From NCBI GenBank assembly GCA_000277545.1, contig AKXM01000055.1, forward strand, positions 62,001 through 126,000: DNA of 64,000 nucleotides, given 5' to 3'. Positions within the stretch are counted from its first letter, which is position 1, and each line of letters starts with the position of its first letter. The notes beneath the pieces were generated by a model. The model saw only the letters and a program-made list of their open reading frames with translations. It had not been told where the DNA came from and ran no database searches. This DNA is from Enterobacter sp. Ag1. GTDB lineage: Bacteria > Pseudomonadota > Gammaproteobacteria > Enterobacterales > Enterobacteriaceae. Of the stretch, positions 41,110 to 51,342 are shown piece by piece. The position numbers and the translations under genes were made by a program.

Positions 41110-41126
41110 GTTAAGATCTCGTTAAG
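41110..41126. promoter_or_regulatory. Direct repeat, candidate QseB/OmpR-family box
   Basis: Two GTTAAG copies (41110-41115 and 41121-41126) are spaced 11 bp start to start, the helical-turn spacing used by OmpR-class regulators, and resemble the TTAA-based QseB/PmrA site. They lie between divergent qseB and ygiW. Confidence 0.5.
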
Positions 41127-41173
41127 GTTTGGGCGCTTTACTAGGGGCTAAGAAACGAAAGGAGAATTACATT

Positions 41174-41575
41174 ATGAAAAAGACAGCCGCTTTATTTGCC
41201 ATTATCGCTTTAACTTCAGCCCCTCTATTTGCTGCTCAGACCGGCGGGTTTGTTGATCCTAATGCCTCGATACAAACTCAGCCTATACAGCAGGGTGGCT
41301 TTGTGGGCCCAACGGGGAGTAAAACCACGGTAAAACAGGCCAAAACGTTATCTGATGACACTTGGGTGACGCTGACCGGTAAAATTGAGCAGCGCATTGG
41401 TGGTGATGATTATATTTTCCGCGATGCAACCGACAGTATCAACGTAGACATTGACCATAAGCGTTGGAACGGCCAAACGGTCACTCCTCAGGACACCGTG
41501 GAAATTCAGGGTAAAGTGGATAAAGACTGGAACTCGATAGAAATCGACGTAAAGCAAATTAACAAACTGAAGTAA
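41174..41575 (+). CDS. ygiW: YgiW/VisP, BOF-family periplasmic OB-fold protein
   Basis: 133-aa protein with a signal peptide (MKKTAALFAIIALTSAPLFA) and a small OB-fold (TWVTLTGKIEQRIGGDDYIFRD ... NSIEIDVKQINKLK). A GGF-containing repeat occurs near the mature N-terminus (TGGFVDPN and QGGFVGPT). In enterics ygiW is QseB-regulated and linked to stress and virulence. The start at 41174 has AAAGGAGAA upstream; an earlier TTG is rejected. Divergent from qseBC as in E. coli. Confidence 0.93.
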   Translation: MKKTAALFAIIALTSAPLFAAQTGGFVDPNASIQTQPIQQGGFVGPTGSKTTVKQAKTLSDDTWVTLTGKIEQRIGGDDYIFRDATDSINVDIDHKRWNGQTVTPQDTVEIQGKVDKDWNSIEIDVKQINKLK

Positions 41576-41722
41576 CGCTGAAAATGCGGCTTGCCCATAT
41601 GGGCTGCCGCTTCGTATAAAGCTATTCATCGCTATGACTCAACAGGCCAGATAAGGTACTATCGGCGGCAATTACGCCGATTGTGGCCACAATCGGTTCG
41701 TCAGTTTGAGGATGAATGAGCA

Positions 41723-43993
41723 ATGAGTGATTTGACTCATGATGGTGCTGAGCGTCTTGCGCTGCACGAATTCACGGAAAATGCGTATCTCAACTATTCC
41801 ATGTACGTCATCATGGACCGCGCCCTGCCGTTTATTGGCGACGGGCTCAAGCCGGTTCAGCGTCGAATCGTATATGCGATGTCGGAGCTGGGGCTAAACG
41901 CCAGCGCAAAATTCAAAAAGTCAGCCCGTACCGTGGGTGATGTGCTGGGTAAATACCATCCGCACGGCGACAGCGCCTGTTATGAAGCGATGGTGCTGAT
42001 GGCGCAGCCGTTCTCTTACCGCTATCCGCTGGTGGACGGGCAGGGGAACTGGGGCGCGCCGGACGATCCTAAGTCCTTTGCTGCCATGCGTTATACCGAA
42101 TCTCGCCTGTCGAAGTACGCGGAGCTGCTGCTCAGTGAGCTCGGGCAGGGAACGGTAGACTACATCCCGAACTTTGACGGAACGCTGCAGGAGCCAAAAA
42201 TGCTGCCTGCGCGTTTACCGAACATCCTGCTTAACGGGACAACCGGTATCGCCGTGGGCATGGCAACCGACATTCCTCCGCATAACCTGCGTGAAGTCGC
42301 CCAGGCCGCCATAACGCTGATTGACCAGCCAAAAACGACGCTGGACAGCCTGCTGGATATCGTCCACGGTCCGGATTATCCGACCGAAGCGGAAATCATC
42401 ACGCCGCGTGAAGATATTCGCAAAATCTACCAGAACGGGCGCGGCTCCATCCGCATGCGTGCGGTGTGGCGCAAAGAAGATGGCGACGTTGTGATTACTG
42501 CGCTGCCTCATCAGGTGTCAGGCGCTCGCGTTCTGGAGCAGATTGCCAGCCAGATGCGTGCGAAAAAGCTGCCAATGGTTGAAGACCTGCGCGACGAGTC
42601 GGATCATGAAAACCCGACCCGGCTGGTGATTGTGCCTCGTTCCAATCGCGTGGACGTTGAGCAGGTAATGAACCATCTGTTCGCGACCACCGATTTGGAA
42701 AAAAGCTATCGCGTTAACCTGAATATGATTGGCCTGGACGGTCGCCCGGCGGTGAAAAAACTGCTGGAGATCCTCAGCGAATGGCTGGTCTACCGTCGTG
42801 ACACGGTTCGCCGCCGCCTTAACTATCGTCTGGAAAAAGTCCTTAAGCGCCTGCATATCCTCGAAGGTTTGCTGGTAGCGTTCCTCAATATCGACGAAGT
42901 GATTCATATCATTCGTACCGAGGATGAGCCGAAGCCGGTGCTGATGTCTCGTTTTGATATCAGCGAAACGCAGGCCGAAGCTATCCTTGAGCTGAAGCTG
43001 CGTCACCTCGCCAAACTGGAAGAGATGAAGATCCGCGGCGAGCAGAACGAGCTGGAAAAAGAACGCGATCAGCTGCAGGGTATTCTCGCTTCAGAGCGCA
43101 AAATGAACACGCTGCTGAAAAAAGAGCTGCAGTCGGATGCCGATACCTACGGGGACGACCGTCGCTCTCCGCTGCACGAGCGCGGTGAAGCGAAGGCGAT
43201 GAGCGAGCATGACATGGTGCCGTCTGAACCGGTGACGATTGTGCTGTCGCAAATGGGCTGGGTGCGCAGCGCCAAAGGCCACGATATTGACGCGCCGGGC
43301 CTGAGCTATAAAGCCGGTGACAGCTACCTTGGCTCAGCCAAAGGTAAGAGCAATCAACCGGTGGCGTTCATTGACTCCACCGGGCGAAGCTACGCGCTGG
43401 ATCCTATCACGCTGCCGTCAGCGCGTGGTCAGGGTGAGCCTCTGACCGGTAAGCTGACGCCACCGCCGGGTGCGACGGTTGACTATGTGCTGATGGCCGC
43501 AGACGATCAGAAGCTGCTGATGGCTTCGGACGCAGGCTATGGCTTCGTCTGTACCTTTAACGACGTTGTTTCACGCAACCGCGCAGGTAAAACGCTGATT
43601 TCCCTTCCGGATAACGCCCGCGTCCTCCCTCCGCTGGAAATTCACAGCGCAGACGACATGCTGTTGGCGATCACCGCCGCCGGGCGCATGCTGATGTTCC
43701 CGGTGAGTGACCTGCCGGAACTGTCGAAAGGCAAGGGCAATAAAATTATCTCTATCCCGGCAGCCGAAGCGGCGAAAGGTGAAGACAAGCTGGCACATCT
43801 GTTTATCTTGCCGCCGCAGAGTACGCTGACGCTGCACGTCGGGAAGCGTAAAATTAAGCTGCGCCCTGAAGAGCTGCAGAAAATTACCGGCGAGAGAGGC
43901 CGCCGCGGGACGCTGATGCGTGGCCTGCAGCGTATCGACCGCGTGGACGTCGATTCCCCAATGCGGGCTGGAGCTGGAGACAGCGAAGAATAA
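41723..43993 (+). CDS. parC: DNA topoisomerase IV subunit A ParC
   Basis: 756-aa cleavage/religation subunit. The DNA-linking tyrosine is Y124 in [10 protein letters not shown]. The quinolone region [12 protein letters not shown] keeps S84 and E88, which correspond to E. coli Ser80 and Glu84, so no classic resistance change is present. The C-terminal beta-pinwheel follows from about residue 500. Numbering is four residues ahead of E. coli because of a longer N-terminus. Confidence 0.97.
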   Translation: MSDLTHDGAERLALHEFTENAYLNYSMYVIMDRALPFIGDGLKPVQRRIVYAMSELGLNASAKFKKSARTVGDVLGKYHPHGDSACYEAMVLMAQPFSYRYPLVDGQGNWGAPDDPKSFAAMRYTESRLSKYAELLLSELGQGTVDYIPNFDGTLQEPKMLPARLPNILLNGTTGIAVGMATDIPPHNLREVAQAAITLIDQPKTTLDSLLDIVHGPDYPTEAEIITPREDIRKIYQNGRGSIRMRAVWRKEDGDVVITALPHQVSGARVLEQIASQMRAKKLPMVEDLRDESDHENPTRLVIVPRSNRVDVEQVMNHLFATTDLEKSYRVNLNMIGLDGRPAVKKLLEILSEWLVYRRDTVRRRLNYRLEKVLKRLHILEGLLVAFLNIDEVIHIIRTEDEPKPVLMSRFDISETQAEAILELKLRHLAKLEEMKIRGEQNELEKERDQLQGILASERKMNTLLKKELQSDADTYGDDRRSPLHERGEAKAMSEHDMVPSEPVTIVLSQMGWVRSAKGHDIDAPGLSYKAGDSYLGSAKGKSNQPVAFIDSTGRSYALDPITLPSARGQGEPLTGKLTPPPGATVDYVLMAADDQKLLMASDAGYGFVCTFNDVVSRNRAGKTLISLPDNARVLPPLEIHSADDMLLAITAAGRMLMFPVSDLPELSKGKGNKIISIPAAEAAKGEDKLAHLFILPPQSTLTLHVGKRKIKLRPEELQKITGERGRRGTLMRGLQRIDRVDVDSPMRAGAGDSEE

Positions 43994-44083
43994 TCCGGGG
44001 TACGGCGGCAGCGTTGCCGTCGTCCGGTGTGTTTTACGCTAAAGCCGATATACTTATCAACGGCTTCGGCTCATGAGGTAGTT

Positions 44084-44839
44084 ATGCTAGCGATTGTACG
44101 TTTTATTATTGTCGTTATTTACTGCATCCTGGTATGCATCTTTGGTTCAATTTATTGTCTGTTTAGCCCACGTAATCCGCGCCATGTGGCAACTTTTGGG
44201 CACCTTTTCGGGCGTCTGGCGCCGGTATTCGGTCTCAAGGTTGAAACCCGCTTACCTGCCGGGGCAGAAAACCATCCCACCGCGATTTACATCGGTAACC
44301 ATCAAAACAACTACGATATGGTGACGGCCTCGAGTATCGTGCAGCCGCCGACGGTAACGGTTGGTAAAAAAAGCCTGGTGTGGATCCCGTTTTTTGGCCA
44401 GCTTTACTGGCTTACGGGCAACCTGTTGATTGACCGGGATAACCGGGCAAAAGCCCACGGTACTATCTCCCAGGTTGTCGAGCAGATTCGCAAACGTAAT
44501 GTTTCTATCTGGATGTTCCCGGAAGGGACCCGCAGCCGTGGTCGAGGCCTGCTGCCGTTTAAAACCGGGGCGTTTCATGCCGCGATTGCCGCGGGCGTGC
44601 CGATTATTCCGGTGTGCGTTTCCAATACCAGTAATAAAATTAAGCTAAACCGTTGGAACAACGGGTTGGTCATCGTCGAAATGCTGCCGCCAATTGATAC
44701 CAGCGCTTATGGGAAAGATCAGGTCCGTAAGCTGGCCACTGACTGTCGTGAACTGATGATGGCCAAAATCGACGAACTCAATCAAGAAGTTGCCGCGCGT
44801 GAAGCCGCCGGCAAAGTTGAAAAGAATCAGGCGAGTTAA
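44084..44839 (+). CDS. plsC: 1-acyl-sn-glycerol-3-phosphate acyltransferase PlsC
   Basis: 251-aa inner-membrane enzyme that makes phosphatidic acid. N-terminal hydrophobic helix (VRFIIVVIYCILVCIFGSIY), acyltransferase box HX4D in GNHQNNYDM, and FPEGTRSRGRG for phosphate binding. The start at 44084 has TGAGGTAG upstream. Lies after parC and before ftsP as in E. coli. Confidence 0.95.
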   Translation: MLAIVRFIIVVIYCILVCIFGSIYCLFSPRNPRHVATFGHLFGRLAPVFGLKVETRLPAGAENHPTAIYIGNHQNNYDMVTASSIVQPPTVTVGKKSLVWIPFFGQLYWLTGNLLIDRDNRAKAHGTISQVVEQIRKRNVSIWMFPEGTRSRGRGLLPFKTGAFHAAIAAGVPIIPVCVSNTSNKIKLNRWNNGLVIVEMLPPIDTSAYGKDQVRKLATDCRELMMAKIDELNQEVAAREAAGKVEKNQAS

Positions 44840-44901
44840 ATGCCGCCTTTGGCGGTACGGTTTGTATCGCCTTTCGTTATTCAGTTTTACATGGAGCAAT
44901 T

Positions 44902-46314
44902 ATGTCACTCAGTCGGCGTCAGTTTATTCAGGCATCCGGAGTTGCGCTTTGTGCCGGCTCGGTGCCGCTGAGGGCAAACGCGGCAGGGCAGCAGCAGCCT
45001 TTACCTGTTCCCCCTCTGCTTGAATCTCGTCGCGGCCAGCCCTTATTCCTGACGCTGCAGCGCGCTCACTGGTCATTTACCGGCGGCGCGAAGGCACCCG
45101 TTTGGGGCTTTAACGGGCGCTATATGGGGCCAACCATTCGCGTCTGGAGCGGGGATGACGTGAAGATGATCTACAGCAACCGTCTGCAGGAAAATGTTGC
45201 GATGACGATTGCTGGCCTGCAGGTGCCGGGTCCGCTGATTGGCGGGGCCGCACGTATGATGTCGCCGAACGTAGACTGGGCGCCCGTTTTACCCATTCGC
45301 CAGCGAGCCGCTACGCTGTGGTATCACGCCAACACGCCGAATCGCACCGCAAGGCAGGTTTACAACGGCCTCGCGGGGATGTGGTTAATTGAGGATGAAG
45401 TCAGCAAATCTCTGCCAATCCCTAACCATTACGGCGTGGATGACTTCCCGATTATCATCCAGGACAAGCGACTCGACAACTTCGGTGCGCCAGAGTATCA
45501 GGAGCCCGGTAGCGGCGGTTTTGTTGGCGATACGCTGCTGGTGAACGGGGTGCAAAGCCCGTACGTGGAAGTGTCCCGTGGTTGGGTGCGCCTGCGTTTG
45601 TTGAACGCCTCAAACTCGCGTCGCTACCAGCTGCAAATGAGCGATGGTCGCTCCATCGCGGTGATTTCCAGCGATCAGGGGTTTCTGCCGGCACCCGTTT
45701 CGGTCAAGCAGCTGTCGCTGGCGCCGGGAGAGCGGCGAGAAATTCTTATCGACATGACCGAAGGCAAAGAGGTCTCGATTACCGCCGGTGAAGCGGCGGG
45801 GATCATGGATCGCATTCGTGGTTTCTTTGAGCCGTCGAGCATTTTGATTTCCACGCTGGTGTTAACGCTGCGTCCTACCGGGCTGCTGCCGCTGGTGACC
45901 GACACGCTGCCAATGCGCCTTCTGCCGGAAGAGATTATCGGCGGTAACCCAACGCGCAGCCGTGAAATCACTCTCGGTGACGATCCGGGCATTAACGGCC
46001 AGCTGTGGGATATGAAGCGGATTGATATTCAGACTCAGCAGGGCACCTGGGAACGCTGGACGGTGCGCGCTGATACGCCGCAGTCTTTCCACATTGAGGG
46101 CGTCAGTTTCCTGGTGCGCAACGTCAACGGGGCTTCGCCGTTCGGGGAAGATCGCGGCTGGAAGGATACCGTGTGGATAGACGGGCAGGTTGAGCTGCTG
46201 GTCTACTTTGGGCAGCCTTCCTGGGAGCATTTCCCGTTCCTCTATTCCAGCCAGACGCTGGAGCTTGCCGATCGCGGCTCTATCGGTCAGCTATTGGTTC
46301 AGCCCACACCCTAG
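44902..46314 (+). CDS. ftsP: Cell division protein FtsP (SufI)
   Basis: 470-aa periplasmic protein exported by Tat: the twin-arginine signal is MSLSRRQFIQASGVALCAG. The rest is a three-domain cupredoxin fold related to multicopper oxidases (FNGRYMGPTIRVWSGDDVKM; LWYHANTPNRTARQVYNGLAGMWLIED). The copper histidine sets are largely absent, as known for SufI. It stabilises the divisome under stress. Confidence 0.95.
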   Translation: MSLSRRQFIQASGVALCAGSVPLRANAAGQQQPLPVPPLLESRRGQPLFLTLQRAHWSFTGGAKAPVWGFNGRYMGPTIRVWSGDDVKMIYSNRLQENVAMTIAGLQVPGPLIGGAARMMSPNVDWAPVLPIRQRAATLWYHANTPNRTARQVYNGLAGMWLIEDEVSKSLPIPNHYGVDDFPIIIQDKRLDNFGAPEYQEPGSGGFVGDTLLVNGVQSPYVEVSRGWVRLRLLNASNSRRYQLQMSDGRSIAVISSDQGFLPAPVSVKQLSLAPGERREILIDMTEGKEVSITAGEAAGIMDRIRGFFEPSSILISTLVLTLRPTGLLPLVTDTLPMRLLPEEIIGGNPTRSREITLGDDPGINGQLWDMKRIDIQTQQGTWERWTVRADTPQSFHIEGVSFLVRNVNGASPFGEDRGWKDTVWIDGQVELLVYFGQPSWEHFPFLYSSQTLELADRGSIGQLLVQPTP

Positions 46315-46318
46315 TTTT

Positions 46319-46415
46319 TACCCTCACCCTAACCCTCTCCCTACAAGGGAGAAGGGATAGCATGGGACTCTACGCAGAGTCTTTTTCCCCTCGCCCCTTT
46401 GGGGAGAGGGCCGTA
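46319..46415. repeat. REP-like palindromic repeat between ftsP and ygiQ
   Basis: The CCCTCACCC / AACCCTCTCCC family word is followed by an inverted GGGAGAAGGG and then CCCCTCGCCCC with GGGGAGAGGG. This is the pyrimidine-rich dispersed repeat commonly seen between enteric genes. A related copy lies at 60073-60113 after exbD. Confidence 0.6.
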
Positions 46416-46505
46416 AAACACCGAATAACCCTTCAAAGATTACTGCTAATAGGCGTATAATCGCCGCCCTTTTGTTCATTTCTACATCATCTCTTCGGAA
46501 ATATT

Positions 46506-48674
46506 ATGAGCGTCAAAAGCCTGATCCAGCCGGAACGCGAACTCTTTTCATGGCCTCAATACTGGGCCGCCTGTTTTGGTCCGGCACCGTTTTTACCCAT
46601 GTCTCGCGCGGAGATGGACGAACTCGGCTGGGACAGCTGCGACATCATTCTGGTCACCGGCGATGCCTACGTGGATCACCCCAGCTTTGGGATGGCCATC
46701 TGTGGCCGTATGTTAGAGGCGCAGGGTTTCCGTGTCGGTATCATTGCTCAGCCGGACTGGTATTCTAAACAGGACTTTATGCGCCTCGGCAAGCCGAACC
46801 TGTTCTTTGGCGTGACCGCCGGGAACATGGATTCGATGATTAACCGCTACACGGCGGACCGCAAGCTGCGCCACGACGATGCCTACACGCCGGATAACGT
46901 GGCAGGCAAGCGCCCCGATCGTGCTTCTCTGGTTTACACCCAGCGCTGCAAAGAAGCGTGGCGTGATGTGCCGGTGATCCTCGGCGGCATCGAGGCCAGC
47001 CTGCGCCGTACCGCGCATTATGATTACTGGTCTGATACCGTGCGCCGCTCGATTTTGGTTGATGCCAAAGCCGATATGCTGATCTTCGGCAATGGTGAAC
47101 GTCCGCTGGTGGAAGTGGCGCATCGTCTGGCTAACGGAGAAGGGATCGCTGACATTTGCGACGTGCGTAATACCGCCATCATGCGCAAAGAAGCGATGCC
47201 CGGCTGGGCTGGCGTCGATTCCACCCGGCTTGATACGCCAGGAAAAATCGACCCCATTCCGCATCCTTACGGGGACGATCTCCCCTGTGCCGACGGCAAT
47301 AAACCGAAGGACAAGAAGGCGGATGAAACCAAAGCTGTAACCGTGCAGCCCCCGCGACCAAAGCCGTGGGAAAAGACCTATGTTCTGCTGCCGTCCTTTG
47401 AGAAGGTGAAGGCCGATAAGGTGATGTATGCCCACGCTTCGCGGATCCTGCATCATGAAACTAACCCCGGTTGTGCCCGAGCGCTGATGCAAAAGCACGG
47501 CGATCGCTATATCTGGATCAACCCTCCGGCAATCCCGCTTTCTACCGAAGAGATGGATAGCGTGTTCGCGCTCCCTTACCAGCGTGTGCCTCATCCTTCC
47601 TACGGCAAGGCCCGCATTCCGGCCTATGAGATGATCCGCTTCTCGGTGAACATTATGCGCGGCTGCTTCGGCGGCTGCTCTTTCTGCTCCATCACCGAGC
47701 ATGAAGGCCGCATTATTCAGAGCCGATCCGAAGATTCCATCATCAGCGAAATCGAAGCGATGCGCGACAGCGTGCCGGGTTTTACCGGCGTAGTGTCCGA
47801 TCTCGGTGGCCCAACGGCCAATATGTATATGCTGCGCTGTAAGTCGCCGCGCGCGGAGCAAACCTGCCGTCGCCTGTCGTGCGTTTACCCGGAAATTTGC
47901 CAGCATATGGACACCAACCATCAGCCGACCATCGATCTCTACCGCCGTGCCCGCGATCTGCAGGGCGTGAAGAAGATCTTGATTGCCTCCGGCGTGCGTT
48001 ACGATCTGGCGGTTGCCGATCCGCGTTACATCAAAGAGCTGGCCACTTACCACGTGGGCGGTTATCTCAAAATTGCCCCGGAGCATACCGAAGAAGGGCC
48101 GTTGTCGAAGATGATGAAGCCGGGGATGGGCAGCTATCATCGCTTTAAAGAGCTGTTCGATACCTATTCGAAGCAGGCTGGCAAAGAGCAGTATCTGATC
48201 CCATACTTTATCTCCGCGCACCCTGGGACGCGTGATGAGGACATGGTGAACCTGGCGCTGTGGCTGAAGCAGCACCGGTTCCGCCTCGATCAGGTTCAGA
48301 ACTTCTATCCGTCGCCGCTGGCTAACTCAACCACCATGTATTACACGGGCAAAAATCCGCTGAGTAAGGTGAACTACAAAAGCGAGGATATCGTCGTGCC
48401 TCGCGGTGACCGCCAGCGCCGCCTTCATAAAGCTCTGCTGCGCTATCACGACCCGGCTAACTGGACGCTGATCCGTGAGGCGCTGGAGGCGATGGGGAAA
48501 AAGCACCTGATTGGCGGCAGACGTGAATGCCTGGTGCCTGCCCCGACCCTGGAAGAGATGCGTGAGGCCCGCAGGCATGCTCGTCACGCCCGCCCGGCGC
48601 TGACGAAACATACCCCGCTTGCGCACCAGCGCCGTCCGGCAGCAGCAGGAAAGAGGAAGCCGCATGTGAAGTAA
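46506..48674 (+). CDS. ygiQ: YgiQ, radical SAM protein (UPF0313)
   Basis: 722-aa protein. N-terminal cobalamin-like/UPF0313 region (about 1-300), then the radical-SAM cluster CxxxCxxC in [19 protein letters not shown] near residue 390. The C-terminus is basic and rich in Arg/His/Ala, as in homologues. Reaction unknown. A Lys/Asp insert ([12 protein letters not shown]) breaks the N-terminal region. Same position as in E. coli. Confidence 0.94.
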   Translation: MSVKSLIQPERELFSWPQYWAACFGPAPFLPMSRAEMDELGWDSCDIILVTGDAYVDHPSFGMAICGRMLEAQGFRVGIIAQPDWYSKQDFMRLGKPNLFFGVTAGNMDSMINRYTADRKLRHDDAYTPDNVAGKRPDRASLVYTQRCKEAWRDVPVILGGIEASLRRTAHYDYWSDTVRRSILVDAKADMLIFGNGERPLVEVAHRLANGEGIADICDVRNTAIMRKEAMPGWAGVDSTRLDTPGKIDPIPHPYGDDLPCADGNKPKDKKADETKAVTVQPPRPKPWEKTYVLLPSFEKVKADKVMYAHASRILHHETNPGCARALMQKHGDRYIWINPPAIPLSTEEMDSVFALPYQRVPHPSYGKARIPAYEMIRFSVNIMRGCFGGCSFCSITEHEGRIIQSRSEDSIISEIEAMRDSVPGFTGVVSDLGGPTANMYMLRCKSPRAEQTCRRLSCVYPEICQHMDTNHQPTIDLYRRARDLQGVKKILIASGVRYDLAVADPRYIKELATYHVGGYLKIAPEHTEEGPLSKMMKPGMGSYHRFKELFDTYSKQAGKEQYLIPYFISAHPGTRDEDMVNLALWLKQHRFRLDQVQNFYPSPLANSTTMYYTGKNPLSKVNYKSEDIVVPRGDRQRRLHKALLRYHDPANWTLIREALEAMGKKHLIGGRRECLVPAPTLEEMREARRHARHARPALTKHTPLAHQRRPAAAGKRKPHVK

Positions 48675-48784
48675 CGCGTGCTTTCATGCCGCTGTCATTT
48701 TTTTCTGCGACAAAGAGAAGTGGGAATCCCTGCCCGTCGGGTCTGGTGCTAAGCTGCCCGGCGGCCTCTTTGCTGAAATGAGAA

Positions 48785-49453
48785 ATGAACATGTCTAACC
48801 CGCTGTACGTTTTTGACCTCGACCACACCCTGATTGACGCCGATTGCAGCACTCTCTGGAGCCGCTTTCTTTCTCGCGAAGGGCTGATCAAAGACCCTGA
48901 TTATCTGGCCAAAGAGCACAAGCTGATGCTCGACTACCAGCGTGGCGAAATGAACATTCACGAATACGTTGGCGTCACGCTGGCCCCGCTGGCCGGCATG
49001 ACAGTTGCCGATGTCGATACGCTGGTGGCTCGCTGCGTAGAAAATGATGTACTGCCGCTGGTTTACCCGGAGGCGAAGCGCCTGATTGAGCAATTACACG
49101 CTCAGGGCCAGCAGATGATGATCATCTCTGCGTCGGTCAGCCTGCTGGTGAAGGCCATTGCGCCGCGGCTGGGCATTGAACACGCCATCGGTATCGACCT
49201 GGTGACCGGCAATAACGCCTACACCAGCGTGATAAGCGGTGTGCCGAGCTATCAGACAGGTAAAATTACCCGTCTGAAGGAGTGGCTGACGGTGAACCCC
49301 GAATACAGCGGAGAACTGACGTTTTATACCGACTCTATTAACGACCTACCGCTCTGCCTTGAGGCCGACAAAGTGCTGATGGTAAATCCTTGCCAGAAGC
49401 TTGCGGCGCAGGGCGCTCGCTACGGCTGGCAAACGCTGAGTTGGTCTTTATAG
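48785..49453 (+). CDS. HAD-IB family phosphatase (SerB-like)
   Basis: 222-aa haloacid dehalogenase-type hydrolase. Motif I is YVFDLDHTLIDADC (nucleophile and acid aspartates), motif II the serine in MMIISASVS, motif III a lysine near TGKITRLKEWL, motif IV FYTDSINDLPL. This class includes phosphoserine phosphatase and small-metabolite phosphomonoesterases. The next ATG (48791) could also be used. It is convergent with the phosphonate transporter genes, which hints at a role in phosphorus metabolism, but the linkage may be incidental. Confidence 0.8.
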   Translation: MNMSNPLYVFDLDHTLIDADCSTLWSRFLSREGLIKDPDYLAKEHKLMLDYQRGEMNIHEYVGVTLAPLAGMTVADVDTLVARCVENDVLPLVYPEAKRLIEQLHAQGQQMMIISASVSLLVKAIAPRLGIEHAIGIDLVTGNNAYTSVISGVPSYQTGKITRLKEWLTVNPEYSGELTFYTDSINDLPLCLEADKVLMVNPCQKLAAQGARYGWQTLSWSL

Positions 49454-49460
49454 CGGAACC

Positions 49461-49487
49461 GGGGCATGGCGAAAACCGTGCCCCGTT
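49461..49487 (+). terminator. Terminator after the HAD phosphatase gene
   Basis: GGGGCATGG pairs with CCGTGCCCC (one mismatch) around a GCGAAAA-type loop, followed by GTTTA. It lies in the convergent gap to phnE2. Confidence 0.65.
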
Positions 49488-49493
49488 TAGGCG

Positions 49494-50375
49494 TTATTGC
49501 GGAGAATACAGCGGCACCGGCTTCCCGGTGATATAGCGGCGGCGCAGCCAGGCAGAAATAGCATCCATCGCCATTACCACGCAGACCAGAATCAGGGTGA
49601 TAAACATCACCACGTCCCAGTTCCACAGCCGCATGTTCTCGGCATAAACCAGGCCGACACCGCCCGCGCCGACAAAACCCAGCACCGCCGCTGAACGGGT
49701 GTTGGACTCAATCTGATACAGGCTGAGGGAGAGAAACGCTGGGAACGACTGGGTGAAGATCCCGAAGCGGTGCTTCTGAATGCCCGCCGCGCCCACGGCG
49801 GTTAATCCCCGGCTCGGAGAGCGTTCTACCGCTTCGTGCCCCTCGGCATACAGCCTGCCCAGTAAGCCGGTATCCTGCATGATAATTGCCAGTACGCCAG
49901 CCAGCGGGCCAAGCCCCACGGCGCGCACAAATATTAGCCCCCAGATTGCCATATCCACGCCGCGCAGCAGGTCGAACAGGCGGCGAACCAGCAGCGCAAT
50001 GACCCTTGCCACCGGGCCCTGCATGATATTGCGGGCGGCAAAGAACGACAGCAGCAGCGCCAGCACAGTGGCGGTTAGCGTCCCGGCAAAGACAATGGCG
50101 AGCGTAATAGCGATTTGCGAGAAGTAATAGGCGAACGGCCAGTTAACAAAGTCATGCCAGACAAACATGCGCAGGAAATAGCGCCCGAGCTGAGCGATGC
50201 CGGTCAGGATTTGCCCGGAGTCGATGCCGAAAGTGAAGAAAAACCAGACGTAGTAGCCTAGGATGGCGGCGGCCAGCAGGCCGATGTGACGCAGATATCG
50301 TCCCTGCATCCGGTAAAGTTCGCGGTGCTGCTCGCGGCTTTTAGCGATATCCGGTGTTGCCTGTGAAATGCTCAT
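49494..50375 (-). CDS. phnE2: Phosphonate ABC transporter permease PhnE (second subunit)
   Basis: 293-aa permease with about six helices and the BPD loop VGAAGIQKHRFGIFTQSFPAFLSL. The segment TRSAAVLGFVGAGGVGLVYAENMRLWNWD is typical of PhnE. It starts in a four-base overlap with phnE1, so the two permeases are coupled and probably form a heterodimer. E. coli K-12 has a single (frameshifted) phnE; two-permease systems are common for phosphite or phosphonate import. Confidence 0.9.
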   Translation of the reverse strand: MSISQATPDIAKSREQHRELYRMQGRYLRHIGLLAAAILGYYVWFFFTFGIDSGQILTGIAQLGRYFLRMFVWHDFVNWPFAYYFSQIAITLAIVFAGTLTATVLALLLSFFAARNIMQGPVARVIALLVRRLFDLLRGVDMAIWGLIFVRAVGLGPLAGVLAIIMQDTGLLGRLYAEGHEAVERSPSRGLTAVGAAGIQKHRFGIFTQSFPAFLSLSLYQIESNTRSAAVLGFVGAGGVGLVYAENMRLWNWDVVMFITLILVCVVMAMDAISAWLRRRYITGKPVPLYSPQ

Positions 50376-51241
50376 TTTTTCCCCTCCAGAACCCAGCGGC
50401 GCAGCCTGCCGGACAGGACATCGAGGATGGAAACCACCACGATAATCAGCAGCAGCGTGATGCTGACCTGGTCGTAGCGGTCGAGTTTAATGTTGGTCAT
50501 CAGCTCCTGGCCGATCCCGCCCGCGCCAACGAGGCCGAGAATGGTGGAGGAACGGAAGTTAATTTCAAAGCGCATAAAGCTGTAGGACAGGAAGATCGGT
50601 TTCACCTGCGGCCACAGAGCGAAGCGCACGCGCTGAAGTGGCGTGGCACCGCAGGCCACCAGGCCGCGCACAGGTTTGTCGGACGCGCTTTCGATGGCTT
50701 CGTAAAACAGCTTGGTCAGGCTGCCAATGGTGTGCAGGGCCAGCGCCAGAAACCCCGGAATAGCGCCAATACCAAAGGCCATCACGAACATCACCGCCCA
50801 TGCCAGCTCCGGCATCGTTCTCAGGAAGGCAACTGAAGCACGAACGCCGAAGCGCACGGCGGGCGGTGTCCAGGTATTACCGGCGGCCAAAAATGCCAGC
50901 ACAGCGGCAATGCAGGTCGAAATCAGCGTCGACGCCAGTGCCAGCTGCAGCGTTTCCCAAATCAGCGGCAGCTGAATCGGCAGGCGGTATCCCCAGTAGG
51001 CCAGCGAGCCTTTGGTGTGGACGTCGGCCAGCAGAACCGGGAGGTGCAGCGTCGGCAGGGTTTCGAACATGTAGTCGAGGAAGTTTGGCAGCGATTGCCA
51101 GATGGTGGTCAGGCTGAACTCTGCGATATGACCGGCGGTAAGATACAGGCCTACCAGCAGCAGGGACCAAATCAGGGTGTCGCGCTTCTGGCGCATTCTG
51201 ACCTGGTGATAGTAACGCTCAAATTCCGTATTCAACATCAT
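50372..51241 (-). CDS. phnE1: Phosphonate ABC transporter permease PhnE (first subunit)
   Basis: 289-aa inner-membrane permease. The BPD loop reads VACGATPLQRVRFALWPQVKPIFLSY and the family signature INFRSSTILGLVGAGGIGQELMTN. Three start codons lie in a row at 51244 (GTG), 51241 and 51238; none has a strong ribosome site, so initiation may depend on coupling or be weak. It sits 100 bp below phnD, separated by a terminator-like hairpin. Confidence 0.9.
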   Translation of the reverse strand: MMLNTEFERYYHQVRMRQKRDTLIWSLLLVGLYLTAGHIAEFSLTTIWQSLPNFLDYMFETLPTLHLPVLLADVHTKGSLAYWGYRLPIQLPLIWETLQLALASTLISTCIAAVLAFLAAGNTWTPPAVRFGVRASVAFLRTMPELAWAVMFVMAFGIGAIPGFLALALHTIGSLTKLFYEAIESASDKPVRGLVACGATPLQRVRFALWPQVKPIFLSYSFMRFEINFRSSTILGLVGAGGIGQELMTNIKLDRYDQVSITLLLIIVVVSILDVLSGRLRRWVLEGKK

Positions 51242-51288
51242 CACTTATTATCCGGTTTGTTTCCGGTGACGGGTTGCCCCGTCCTGAT

Positions 51289-51319
51289 AAAAAAGCACCC
51301 AGGCAGGCTGCCGGGGTGC
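51289..51319 (-). terminator. Intercistronic terminator/attenuator between phnD and phnE1
   Basis: On the minus strand: stem GCACCC / GGGTGC extended by GGCAG / CTGCC across bulges, followed by six T, just after the phnD stop. Partial termination here would make the binding protein more abundant than the permeases, a usual need in ABC importers. Confidence 0.75.
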
Positions 51320-51342
51320 GATTTTTATGCGGTGGGCGTCAA

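Noticed and set aside
41960..42000. Quinolone-resistance change in ParC
   Set aside because: The pocket keeps the serine and glutamate (S84, E88) that correspond to the sensitive E. coli residues.
46713..48275. 520-codon minus-strand open frame inside ygiQ
   Set aside because: Fully antisense to a conserved radical-SAM gene; no start signal and a shadow-like composition.
48785..49453. Calling the HAD protein SerB
   Set aside because: It lacks the N-terminal regulatory part of enteric SerB and is not in the serB context; only the HAD-IB class is supported.
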